A DNA stretch of 64,000 bases, taken from contig NC_013216.1 of the NCBI RefSeq assembly GCF_000024205.1, positions 3,100,001-3,164,000 on the forward strand. Direction: 5' to 3'. The notes beneath the pieces are model-generated. The model was not told the origin of the DNA. It searched no databases and saw only the letters and a list, made by a program, of their open reading frames with translations. This document shows, one piece after another, positions 47,314 through 53,861 of the stretch. The translations under genes were made by a program, and so were the position numbers. The DNA comes from Desulfofarcimen acetoxidans DSM 771. GTDB taxonomy: Bacteria > Bacillota > Desulfotomaculia > Desulfotomaculales > Desulfofarciminaceae. How positions within the stretch are numbered: position 1 is the first letter of the stretch; each line of letters opens with the position of its first letter.

Positions 47314-47471
47314 AAATTAAAATTAGCTGAATAATATTAATATTAATAGCAGCTATAATATGTTTACCCTAAAAAAATAGAATCTATTCAATATTCTATA
47401 TATAGTTATGTTCCATTCTAAAACAATCCATGTATCATCAGGGACCAACTGCACCACACTTGAACGACAAT

Positions 47472-47503
47472 AAAAAAGGCATTATCCATTAAATGCCTTT
47501 TTT
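47472..47503 (-). terminator. Terminator of the cold-shock gene
   Basis: AAAAAAGGCATT and AATGCCTTTTTT pair perfectly around an 8-nt loop, 18 bp beyond the stop codon. Confidence 0.85.
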
Positions 47504-47520
47504 AAGCTGTTTTTATTTTA

Positions 47521-47718
47521 TTAGATGCGGCTAACGTTAGCTGCCTGAGGACCGCGGTTTCCTTCTACAACTTCAAATTTTACTTTTTGCCCTTCATCCA
47601 GGGTTTTAAAGCCATCCCCTTGGATAGCAGAAAAGTGAACAAATATATCACCGCCACCCTCCTGCTCAATAAAACCAAAACCTTTTTCAGCATTAAACCA
47701 CTTAACTGTACCCTCCAT
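47521..47718 (-). CDS. Cold-shock domain protein (CspA family)
   Basis: 65 residues, one OB-fold. RNP1 is KGFGFIEQ and RNP2 is DIFVHFSAI. It binds single-stranded nucleic acid as an RNA chaperone. GGAGG lies 7 bp before the ATG. A long leader of more than 100 bp precedes the gene and may carry post-transcriptional control, as in other csp genes. Confidence 0.95.
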   Translation of the reverse strand: MEGTVKWFNAEKGFGFIEQEGGGDIFVHFSAIQGDGFKTLDEGQKVKFEVVEGNRGPQAANVSRI

Positions 47719-47891
47719 ATTTACAGGGCCTCCTTAATGATTTTTTATTAAAAAGCGAAAAATACCTTATGCATTGCCCTTAGCGTAAAACAAGAGGCTG
47801 TATAACCATTTGCGGTTCTTTTCAACTTTTTAACATTCTACATTAAAGTATGGCCGAAAATATTTATATTATACAAATCAGCATAGAAAAA

Positions 47892-47935
47892 CAAAAACCG
47901 GCTTTCCAGTGCACATGGAAAGCCGGTCTTTTTAC
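47892..47935 (-). terminator. Terminator after the NlpC/P60 gene
   Basis: AAGACCGGCTTTCCA and TGGAAAGCCGGTTTTT form a strong 13-bp stem on the minus strand, about 80 bp past the stop. Confidence 0.85.
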
Positions 47936-48015
47936 ATGATTATATTGAAGATGGTTAGAAATCTCTTGAATAGCTCTGGAAATATCTTCCCTTTCCCTCA
48001 AAAATCTTTACCGGG

Positions 48016-48642
48016 CTACATTATTCGACTGAATCCTAAAAAACGGCTGCCCCAATAAGGACCATGTACAGAAGTAATGTCAATACCGTTACTGGATGTC
48101 GCACTGATAAATTGACTATCGCCAAGATATATCCCAACATGCGAAATATACCCGCCTGTTTTAAAAGCGACCAGATCACCGGGTCTGGCTTCTGCGGAAG
48201 AAACTTTTAGACCCGCATTATACTGTTCTCCAGCCGTTCTGGGCAAGTTTATACCAAAATGACCGAACACATATTTCACATAACCTGAGCAATCAAAACC
48301 ACTTGGCGACGATCCTCCTGAAACATACGGCACACCGAGCAGAGATTTTGAAAAACTTAGTACTGTACTTACCCGGCCCAAACCTCTGGATACCTGCTGC
48401 TGTGGCTGGGCGGGACTCTGGCCTTGACCTCCAATCACTAGCTGCTGTCCCGGGTGCAGCAACGCAGAATTAAGATTGTTCAATGATTGAATATTGCTTA
48501 CGGTAGTACCATAATCCCGGGAAATTTTCCAGAGAGTATCTCCCGGCTTAACTGTATAAGTTTCCGCAAAAGAAATACCCGGTAAAATACAAAGAGATAT
48601 TCCCAGGGCAAGGGAAGTAAACATTATTTTAGCTCTGGACAT
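48016..48642 (-). CDS. LysM-NlpC/P60 cell-wall hydrolase
   Basis: 208 residues. Signal peptide (about 1-26, cut after SFA), one LysM domain (28-71, YTVKPGDTLWKISRDYG), a Gln/Pro linker and a C-terminal NlpC/P60 cysteine peptidase. Catalytic Cys in GFDCSGYV, His in ISHVGIYLGD and a third polar residue near SVHGPYW. It cleaves peptidoglycan stem peptides outside the cell. A c-di-AMP riboswitch precedes it, tying hydrolase expression to osmotic and cell-wall state. Confidence 0.93.
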   Translation of the reverse strand: MSRAKIMFTSLALGISLCILPGISFAETYTVKPGDTLWKISRDYGTTVSNIQSLNNLNSALLHPGQQLVIGGQGQSPAQPQQQVSRGLGRVSTVLSFSKSLLGVPYVSGGSSPSGFDCSGYVKYVFGHFGINLPRTAGEQYNAGLKVSSAEARPGDLVAFKTGGYISHVGIYLGDSQFISATSSNGIDITSVHGPYWGSRFLGFSRIM

Positions 48643-48654
48643 AACGCCTCACTC

Positions 48655-48770
48655 TCCACACCTACGAGGTTAGCTGACGGGTTAGGACCGAAAGTTATAG
48701 CCCCTTGCAAAGAGCAACTCACCCCAAAAATTGGTTCCCCCGCTTGCTTAAAAAGCAACTCGGTGCAAAT
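48655..48770 (-). promoter_or_regulatory. c-di-AMP (ydaO/yuaA) riboswitch
   Basis: On the minus strand the leader has the conserved blocks of this class in order: CACCGAGTTGC, GGGGGAACCAA, TTGGGGTGAGTTGC, AAGGGGCTATAAC, CCTAACCCGTCAGCTAACC and CTCGTAGG. It ends about 15 bp before the NlpC/P60 start. The class is usually an off-switch on c-di-AMP binding and often controls wall hydrolases, as here. Boundaries are approximate. Confidence 0.88.
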
Positions 48771-49050
48771 TATTCTGTTCCTTTTTCTAAATTACTTGGC
48801 ATCGGTGCACACCTTTGTCATTGTACCATTTTTTGACCTAATCAGTCAAATAACTAAGCATCGAATATTGTCGTTTATGGCTTTTATAATCGAAAAGTTC
48901 CTCTATTTAGAGCCAATTACTGCTTATTCATGTTTTATCCATATTAGCCTTTACAAGTTCTAAGAGCGCACCAGCATACTATTAATGACAAGTTTTTCAA
49001 AAATAAGCTGACTAAAAAACATTTCTTACAAAAACACTCATTCATTGACA
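48771..49050. other. Intergenic stretch without recognised gene
   Basis: Lies between the riboswitch and the long hairpin. It would hold the riboswitch promoter on the minus strand. A plus-strand ORF here is antisense to leader DNA and has no ribosome site. Confidence 0.4.
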
Positions 49051-49112
49051 AAAGCCAAGTTGCAACTAACCCGTACCAACTTTATGGTACGGGTTAGTTG
49101 CAACTTGGCTTT
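49051..49112. repeat. Perfect 28-bp inverted repeat (long hairpin)
   Basis: Arms 49051-49078 and 49085-49112 are exact complements around a 6-nt loop. The arms begin AAAGCCAAGTTGCAAC and include CTAACCCGTACCA. There is no T run on either side long enough for a classic terminator. It lies 48 bp after the cotJC stop. Confidence 0.85.
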
Positions 49113-49160
49113 GATTCACAAAAAACTATTTCTGCCGGGTTATCCTTACAGCTTAAAGGA

Positions 49161-49641
49161 TTAAAATATTTTCTTGCCGTATACAAATCCCTGCACATCA
49201 TTTAAAGCTTCCCCAAAACGCTGGAAGTGAACTACTTCTCTTTCCCTTAAAAATCTCAAACCGTCTATTAAGTCACGGTCGTCTGTTAGACAAATCAAAT
49301 GCTCGTAAGTTGTTCTGGCTTTTTGCTCGGCAGCTAAATCTTCATGCAAATCAGTTATAGGATCACCGGTAGCCTGAATGTACGCAGCAGTCCAGGGAAC
49401 TCCATTAGCATCATTATAAAATAACGCGTGATCATGCTGGGTATAATAGCCGGCTAGATCGACTGCTCTCAATTCCTCCGGTGTAGCTCCCTTCAAGAGC
49501 TTATACACCATAGTGGCAATAATCTCAAGGTGGGCAAGTTCTTCTGTACCTATATCTGTTAACAAACCCTTGGTTTTAGCTGTGGGCATGGTGTAGCGCT
49601 GCGTTAAATACCTTAAGGCCGCGGATAACTCTCCGTCGGGC
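49161..49641 (-). pseudogene. cotJC: cotJC, 3' part (spore coat manganese-catalase-like protein), interrupted
   Basis: The frame reads GGPDGELSAALRYLTQRYTMPT and continues through LLTDIGTEELAHLEIIATMVYKL, LHEDLAAEQKA and LRFLREREVVHFQRF to the usual GKKIF end. It matches CotJC from about residue 30 to the C-terminus. The first 30 or so residues, including MWVYEKKLQYP-like start, are missing. Upstream in frame is only SKYN and a stop, and the internal ATG at 49589 has no ribosome site. The break falls in the GG before PDGEL. The gene is therefore interrupted by the recombinase-bearing DNA, or decayed. Confidence 0.85.
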
Positions 49642-49650
49642 CCGCCCGAC
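49635..49650. other. Probable attachment-site junction of the recombinase element
   Basis: GTCGGGC-CC-GCCCGAC is a perfect inverted repeat with a 2-bp centre (49642-49643), exactly where CotJC homology stops and 15 bp from the recombinase stop codon. Large serine recombinases cross over at a central dinucleotide flanked by inverted half-sites. The cotJC-derived half would be the side towards 49635. Confidence 0.6.
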
Positions 49651-49665
49651 TTATAATTTTATTCC

Positions 49666-51240
49666 CTAAATATTAAACCTGACATCTACAATATTACCAT
49701 TGCCGTCTATGAATATATCAGTAAAGTTATTGACTAACTGAAACTTTTCCTCCATTGGCAGGCTATCAATATTATCGATCAAAGCCTTAATATCCTCATA
49801 TACTTTATAAATCTTCTCCTCAATCATATCTATTTGTTCCAGTTTACGGTTTAAGCTGTCTATTTCCTTTTGAGCAGCCAGTTTATTATCTCGAAGTTCC
49901 GCCATTCTCTCTTTATACTCTGCCACCGTGATAATGTCCTGCTCAAAAGCTAACTGCTGTTTTTTTATAGCATTATTTATTTGCTCCAGCAATGTTTTTT
50001 TGACTTCACGCTTTTTAACTAATTCGCTAAGATCATTTGTAAACAAATCAACATTTCTTCTAATAAAATTTATCATATTTGCCCGATCAGAAAAAATCTC
50101 CGCGATAAAGGCCAATATGGTATTATCGATTTTTTTCATATTCCAAATTTTTATTTTTCCATTGCACTTCCCGTTTCCGCCAAGACAACGATATTTGTAG
50201 GTTATACTTCTACATTGCTTATCCGCAAATCCATATATTTTCCCTTTGCATACATTGCAGCGCAATATACTTGATAACAAATACTTCCTGTCGCAAGACC
50301 ATTCATGATTGTATTTTTCTCTCCTCTGCCGCATTATCGTTTGGACTTTATTGTACTCTTCTTCAGTGATTAACGGCTCGTGTGTATTTTCCCTGACAAT
50401 CCACTCCTCACGTGGCCGCACCACTCTTTTTTGCTGACCCTTGCTGTCTCTGACAAGAGTAGTAGCGTTATAAATAGTTGTGCCCAGATAAACCGGATTA
50501 GACAGGATAGTCCTAACCGAATTGGTGCCCCACAACCCTCCCCTGCGCGTGCGTATACCCTGCTTGTTCAGCCATTTGGCTATTTTCAATTGTCCCCATC
50601 CACTAAGAAATAATTCAATTACCTGGCAAAAAACAGGCGCTGTAACAGGATTTCTTATGAGGTATTGTCGATCATCACTCAACATATAACCAAAGGCCGG
50701 AACAGATACATTGGTTTTGCCTTCTTTGGCCTTGATAATCTGAGTAATTTTTACACGCGAGGAAGTTGTTTTTCTTTCTTTTTGAGCTAATCCGCCATGA
50801 ATAATCAAGAGAAACTCGTCGTCATCTGTACGGCTGTCGTAGCTTTCTTTAATGGATAAAAAAAAGGCACCATGATCAGCCAAGGTGCGTTTAATGGAGA
50901 GTATATCCATTACATCACGGGAAGTCCTGGCTATTTCCTTTGCCACAATACCTTGTATTTTCCCTTCTTCTACATCTTTAAACATAAGCTGCATTTCATT
51001 TCTGAGATACGTATAAGCTCCTGACTTTACATCTGTGTAGTTTTTTACTAAGTTGTACCCGTTTAATTCAGCCCACTGCCGCAGAAGCTTTCCTTGATTT
51101 TGAATACTTGATTTTTGACCGTCTTTTTTTGTAGAAACCCTTATATATCCCCCGATGTTAACATTTTTTTCATCGATGGTGCTTTTCAGATCCTGGTATT
51201 TACCAAGTTTCTGCCCGGACACATGAGGAGGAAGCAGCAT
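49666..51240 (-). CDS. Large serine recombinase (SpoIVCA/phage integrase type)
   Basis: 524 residues. Resolvase catalytic domain (about 30-165; serine in YIRVSTKKDGQKSS, then AKEIARTSRD), Recombinase domain (about 185-290; GYMLSDDR, LNKQGIRTRRGGLWG), zinc ribbon (CNVCKGK, CRS, CLGG, CNGK) and a C-terminal coiled coil (about 400-500). This is the class that excises skin-like elements in the mother cell. ATG 51240 has GAGGG 8 bp upstream; GTG 51255 overlaps the stop of a 36-codon ORF. Its 3' end abuts truncated cotJC. Confidence 0.92.
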   Translation of the reverse strand: MLLPPHVSGQKLGKYQDLKSTIDEKNVNIGGYIRVSTKKDGQKSSIQNQGKLLRQWAELNGYNLVKNYTDVKSGAYTYLRNEMQLMFKDVEEGKIQGIVAKEIARTSRDVMDILSIKRTLADHGAFFLSIKESYDSRTDDDEFLLIIHGGLAQKERKTTSSRVKITQIIKAKEGKTNVSVPAFGYMLSDDRQYLIRNPVTAPVFCQVIELFLSGWGQLKIAKWLNKQGIRTRRGGLWGTNSVRTILSNPVYLGTTIYNATTLVRDSKGQQKRVVRPREEWIVRENTHEPLITEEEYNKVQTIMRQRREKYNHEWSCDRKYLLSSILRCNVCKGKIYGFADKQCRSITYKYRCLGGNGKCNGKIKIWNMKKIDNTILAFIAEIFSDRANMINFIRRNVDLFTNDLSELVKKREVKKTLLEQINNAIKKQQLAFEQDIITVAEYKERMAELRDNKLAAQKEIDSLNRKLEQIDMIEEKIYKVYEDIKALIDNIDSLPMEEKFQLVNNFTDIFIDGNGNIVDVRFNI

Positions 51241-51251
51241 ATTCCCTTCCC

Positions 51252-51362
51252 TCACCCTGTTTTTTTAGCAGACAGCTTAATAAAAAACCTGAGCAAGTTC
51301 TCATAAACCTTCTCTGGGATAATTATTTTCTTATCCCCGTTTAACTGAACTTCTATTTTCAT
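51252..51362 (-). CDS. 36-residue ORF upstream of and overlapping the recombinase
   Basis: AAGGAGTGAGG precedes ATG 51362 closely. The product is basic (MKIEVQLNGDKKIIIPEKV, ending KLSAKKTG). Its TGA overlaps the alternative GTG start of the recombinase, implying translational coupling. It could be a small partner such as a directionality factor, or a leader peptide. No homology is claimed. Confidence 0.5.
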   Translation of the reverse strand: MKIEVQLNGDKKIIIPEKVYENLLRFFIKLSAKKTG

Positions 51363-51560
51363 AATCCTCACTCCTTAGTACAAAATATTCGAAGTCAGGA
51401 TTTTATGAGACACTATAAAATAAAAAAAACACACATTCCTGAATTTATTTACAAATGGCTTCCTTTTTCTTTCTGGCCTCAAAACAACACTGGCGTTGCA
51501 ATATATTATATTTGGTACAACCAGCACAACTAATGGTAATAATGTAATTTGCGCCAGCCG

Positions 51561-52139
51561 CTACCGCCAGGAACCAATAGCTCGTACAATGCCCTCAACT
51601 AAAATGAGGAAACTATTAGAGTGATTTCTACGATAATCAATATAAGGTGCAATAAGCCTCGCACCTTTAAGTTTTTGGTACCTGGGAATTAGCCTTTTCA
51701 ATTCCTGAGCTGCATTACTCAGATTATCCGGCTCTCGAAATTTAGCTTTATTCTTCAGACGTGCAATTTCAGGTTTATTATAGGCCGCAGCCACTGCACC
51801 TAAATCCCCCAAAAACCATGACTCTAATTCGTTACAGGCAATTCTTACAACCGAATCATCTCTTCCGGCATCTACACACAACTGATACAATCTTTTTTTT
51901 AATCTAATGCAGTCAGCACCGTCTTGATCTCGTACAATAATAAATCTCACTCCGGGTTCCCGCCAAGCTCGTAACTTTCGGGGAATTGACTTTTCTAAAT
52001 CCTGTTTCCCTTCATGAGGAATAGTTTTAAAACTAACTTCAGAAGTATCGATTTCCAGAGAAGAGAGCAACCTGGGCAACAGATTATCCAAAAGAACTTT
52101 CATTGAAGGTTCCTCTAAAAGAAAAACTATTTTCTTCAT
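51561..52139 (-). CDS. DUF4276 protein (TOPRIM-like), partner of the AAA ATPase
   Basis: 192 residues. It has a TOPRIM-like layout: an acidic residue in FLLEEPS, then IIVRDQDGAD with the D-x-D pair, then CNELESWFLGD, the DUF4276 signature, and a C-terminal helix. Its ATG overlaps the ATPase stop by 4 bp (ATGA), so the two are translationally coupled. ATPase-plus-TOPRIM pairs resemble OLD and PARIS-type defence systems, where the TOPRIM protein is the nuclease effector. Defence is inferred from this and from the CRISPR setting. Confidence 0.78.
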   Translation of the reverse strand: MKKIVFLLEEPSMKVLLDNLLPRLLSSLEIDTSEVSFKTIPHEGKQDLEKSIPRKLRAWREPGVRFIIVRDQDGADCIRLKKRLYQLCVDAGRDDSVVRIACNELESWFLGDLGAVAAAYNKPEIARLKNKAKFREPDNLSNAAQELKRLIPRYQKLKGARLIAPYIDYRRNHSNSFLILVEGIVRAIGSWR

Positions 52140-53317
52140 CTGGGACCCGCACCATCAAAGAACCCCTGTTTCCATAGGGAGCCAAGCAAATCCCTTTCAT
52201 TTACAAGGTTTCGTACAAGTTCATTATCAGCTGCCCGCTGTACGATACTAAAACCGTCTTTCTTTGTTAACCAAAACAATTCAGATATATCTATTCCATT
52301 TACGAAATCCGGTGAATGCGTGGAAATAAATACCTGACCACCGTTATCACTATAACTTCTAAATTCCTCAGATAACTCGAATAAAAGCTCCGGGTGCAGT
52401 TGGTTTTCAGGTTCTTCGATACAAAGCAATGGATGTGGCTGTGGATCATTTAATAGCAGCAGGTAGGCAAACATCTTAATAGTACCATCTGATACAAAAC
52501 GTGCTACAAAGGGGTCTTTAAAAGATCCATCCTGAAAACGTAAAACGATCCGTCCATCTGCTGTCTCGGTAGCTTGAACATTGGTAACACCAGGCACCCT
52601 TTCAGACATTTTTTGCAAAATACGCTGAAAACTTTCTGGGTAGTGTTCATAAATAAATTGAGCAACCAGCGGTAAATTCTCACCAGTGGGTGATAGGTGC
52701 TCACTATAACCGGCATCCTGACTGGCCCGCGCTGCCTGAATATGAAAATCTGAAATATACCACCCTTCTATTAATCTACGAAAAGCAGCGATCTGAGGAA
52801 ACTTTTGAAACTGACCTAAGCCTTTAATGGCTAAGATTTCAGGCGAATCCAAGTGTTGTTCTTCCCGCTTTGGTTCTGCATTTGGTTTCACGTATTCATC
52901 CTCGTTAACAATAGCCACCCCAATACCCTCGCAAAAGTCCAAAAAGTGCCATGGTTGACCCTTTTGGCCCCTTCTGTATTTAAGAACCTCCCGCTTAACC
53001 ACCGGGATGCCTCTTTTGTTCGGTTCAATTACTAAGATATATGTAACAATAGGATCTCCCGGGTTGGGTCGAAATTTAATCTCAAATTCAATTGGACCCT
53101 TTGCTCCCCGAGAAACAACCTCTTTATACCCCCCGCGTTTAACCAAGGCTGATCTTATGTTATCTGTTAAAGCGTCATGCAAAAAACCGAAAACATCAAA
53201 CAAGGTAGATTTGCCCGAACCATTAGCCCCAAGAAAAACAGCCATATTAGGTAAATCCCGAATGCTTACATCACGAAAAACTTTGTAGTTTTTAATACGC
53301 AATGATTCTATTTTCAT
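52136..53317 (-). CDS. AAA family ATPase (AAA_21, ABC/SMC-like)
   Basis: 393 residues. Walker A FLGANGSGKST near residue 32, Walker B HPLLCIEEPENQLHPEL and D-loop/H-loop VFISTHSPDFVN near 320-340, with an insertion between that carries no known domain. ABC-type ATPases of this group act as sensors or regulators of a paired nuclease. ATG 53317 has GGGG 7 bp upstream, better than the longer start. DUF4276 follows with a 4-bp overlap. Confidence 0.85.
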   Translation of the reverse strand: MKIESLRIKNYKVFRDVSIRDLPNMAVFLGANGSGKSTLFDVFGFLHDALTDNIRSALVKRGGYKEVVSRGAKGPIEFEIKFRPNPGDPIVTYILVIEPNKRGIPVVKREVLKYRRGQKGQPWHFLDFCEGIGVAIVNEDEYVKPNAEPKREEQHLDSPEILAIKGLGQFQKFPQIAAFRRLIEGWYISDFHIQAARASQDAGYSEHLSPTGENLPLVAQFIYEHYPESFQRILQKMSERVPGVTNVQATETADGRIVLRFQDGSFKDPFVARFVSDGTIKMFAYLLLLNDPQPHPLLCIEEPENQLHPELLFELSEEFRSYSDNGGQVFISTHSPDFVNGIDISELFWLTKKDGFSIVQRAADNELVRNLVNERDLLGSLWKQGFFDGAGPR

Positions 53318-53595
53318 AATAATTCCCCACATTTTTTAGAAATAATATACCCCTTTTTAATATGATTATTTTTCATAATCCTTACGGTTTCAAACCCGCA
53401 TGATCTAAGTTCACACACTTCAATGAAAATGTTAATAGCCCTAAAAATTTCAAAAGGATACGATTCTTTATTCTTTTATGGGTGAGCACGTACACCAATT
53501 CACATGCTTCAAGCATAATTTACGTAGTATTGTGGCGCAACCATTCTCTCCCTTTTATATAGATATCATATCTCGTCTTTAAGGGAGGTGCAACA
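53318..53595. other. Intergenic stretch upstream of the ATPase pair
   Basis: AT-rich DNA with no gene seen. It should hold the minus-strand promoter of the ATPase-DUF4276 pair and the former 5' flank of the IS110 relic. AAGCATAATTT near 53512 resembles the right arm of the dispersed repeat, but nothing else matches. Confidence 0.35.
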
Positions 53596-53700
53596 ATGAT
53601 TCCATCAATTCATGAGATTTGTGCCGGTCTTGATGTTCACAGATTATATCCTTTAGGGAATTTTCTGCTTTTACTCCCGATCTTATTGAACTTGCTAACG
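53596..53700 (+). pseudogene. IS110-family transposase N-terminal relic
   Basis: AAGGGAGGTG precedes ATG 53596. The first 16 codons read MIPSIHEICAGLDVHR, the start of IS110 RuvC-like transposases. The match then stops, and FSAFTPDLIELAN follows in another frame, which is the next conserved IS110 stretch. About 20 codons between are lost, and nothing recognisable follows. It is a fossil of an insertion in this accessory region. Confidence 0.7.
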
Positions 53701-53861
53701 TGCGCCGCAGGTACCGCCACATATATCCACTATTATTAAATTATTACGGTGATAGATGTTGGTGGCTGCACCAACGACATTTATTTTTTTACCGGCATAG
53801 AGATTTCCGTTACTCACTCAGATTAATGTACATTTTTCCACTTTTAATCCTCTGAATTAAT

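Noticed and set aside
49161-49589. Treating the ATG at 49589 as a real start of a short CotJC
   Set aside because: CotJC homology continues upstream of it in frame to 49641, and there is no ribosome site.
51445-51545. Cysteine-rich minus-strand micro-ORF (ISCAGCTKYN...)
   Set aside because: It has no usable start codon before the previous in-frame stop; it may be a remnant only.
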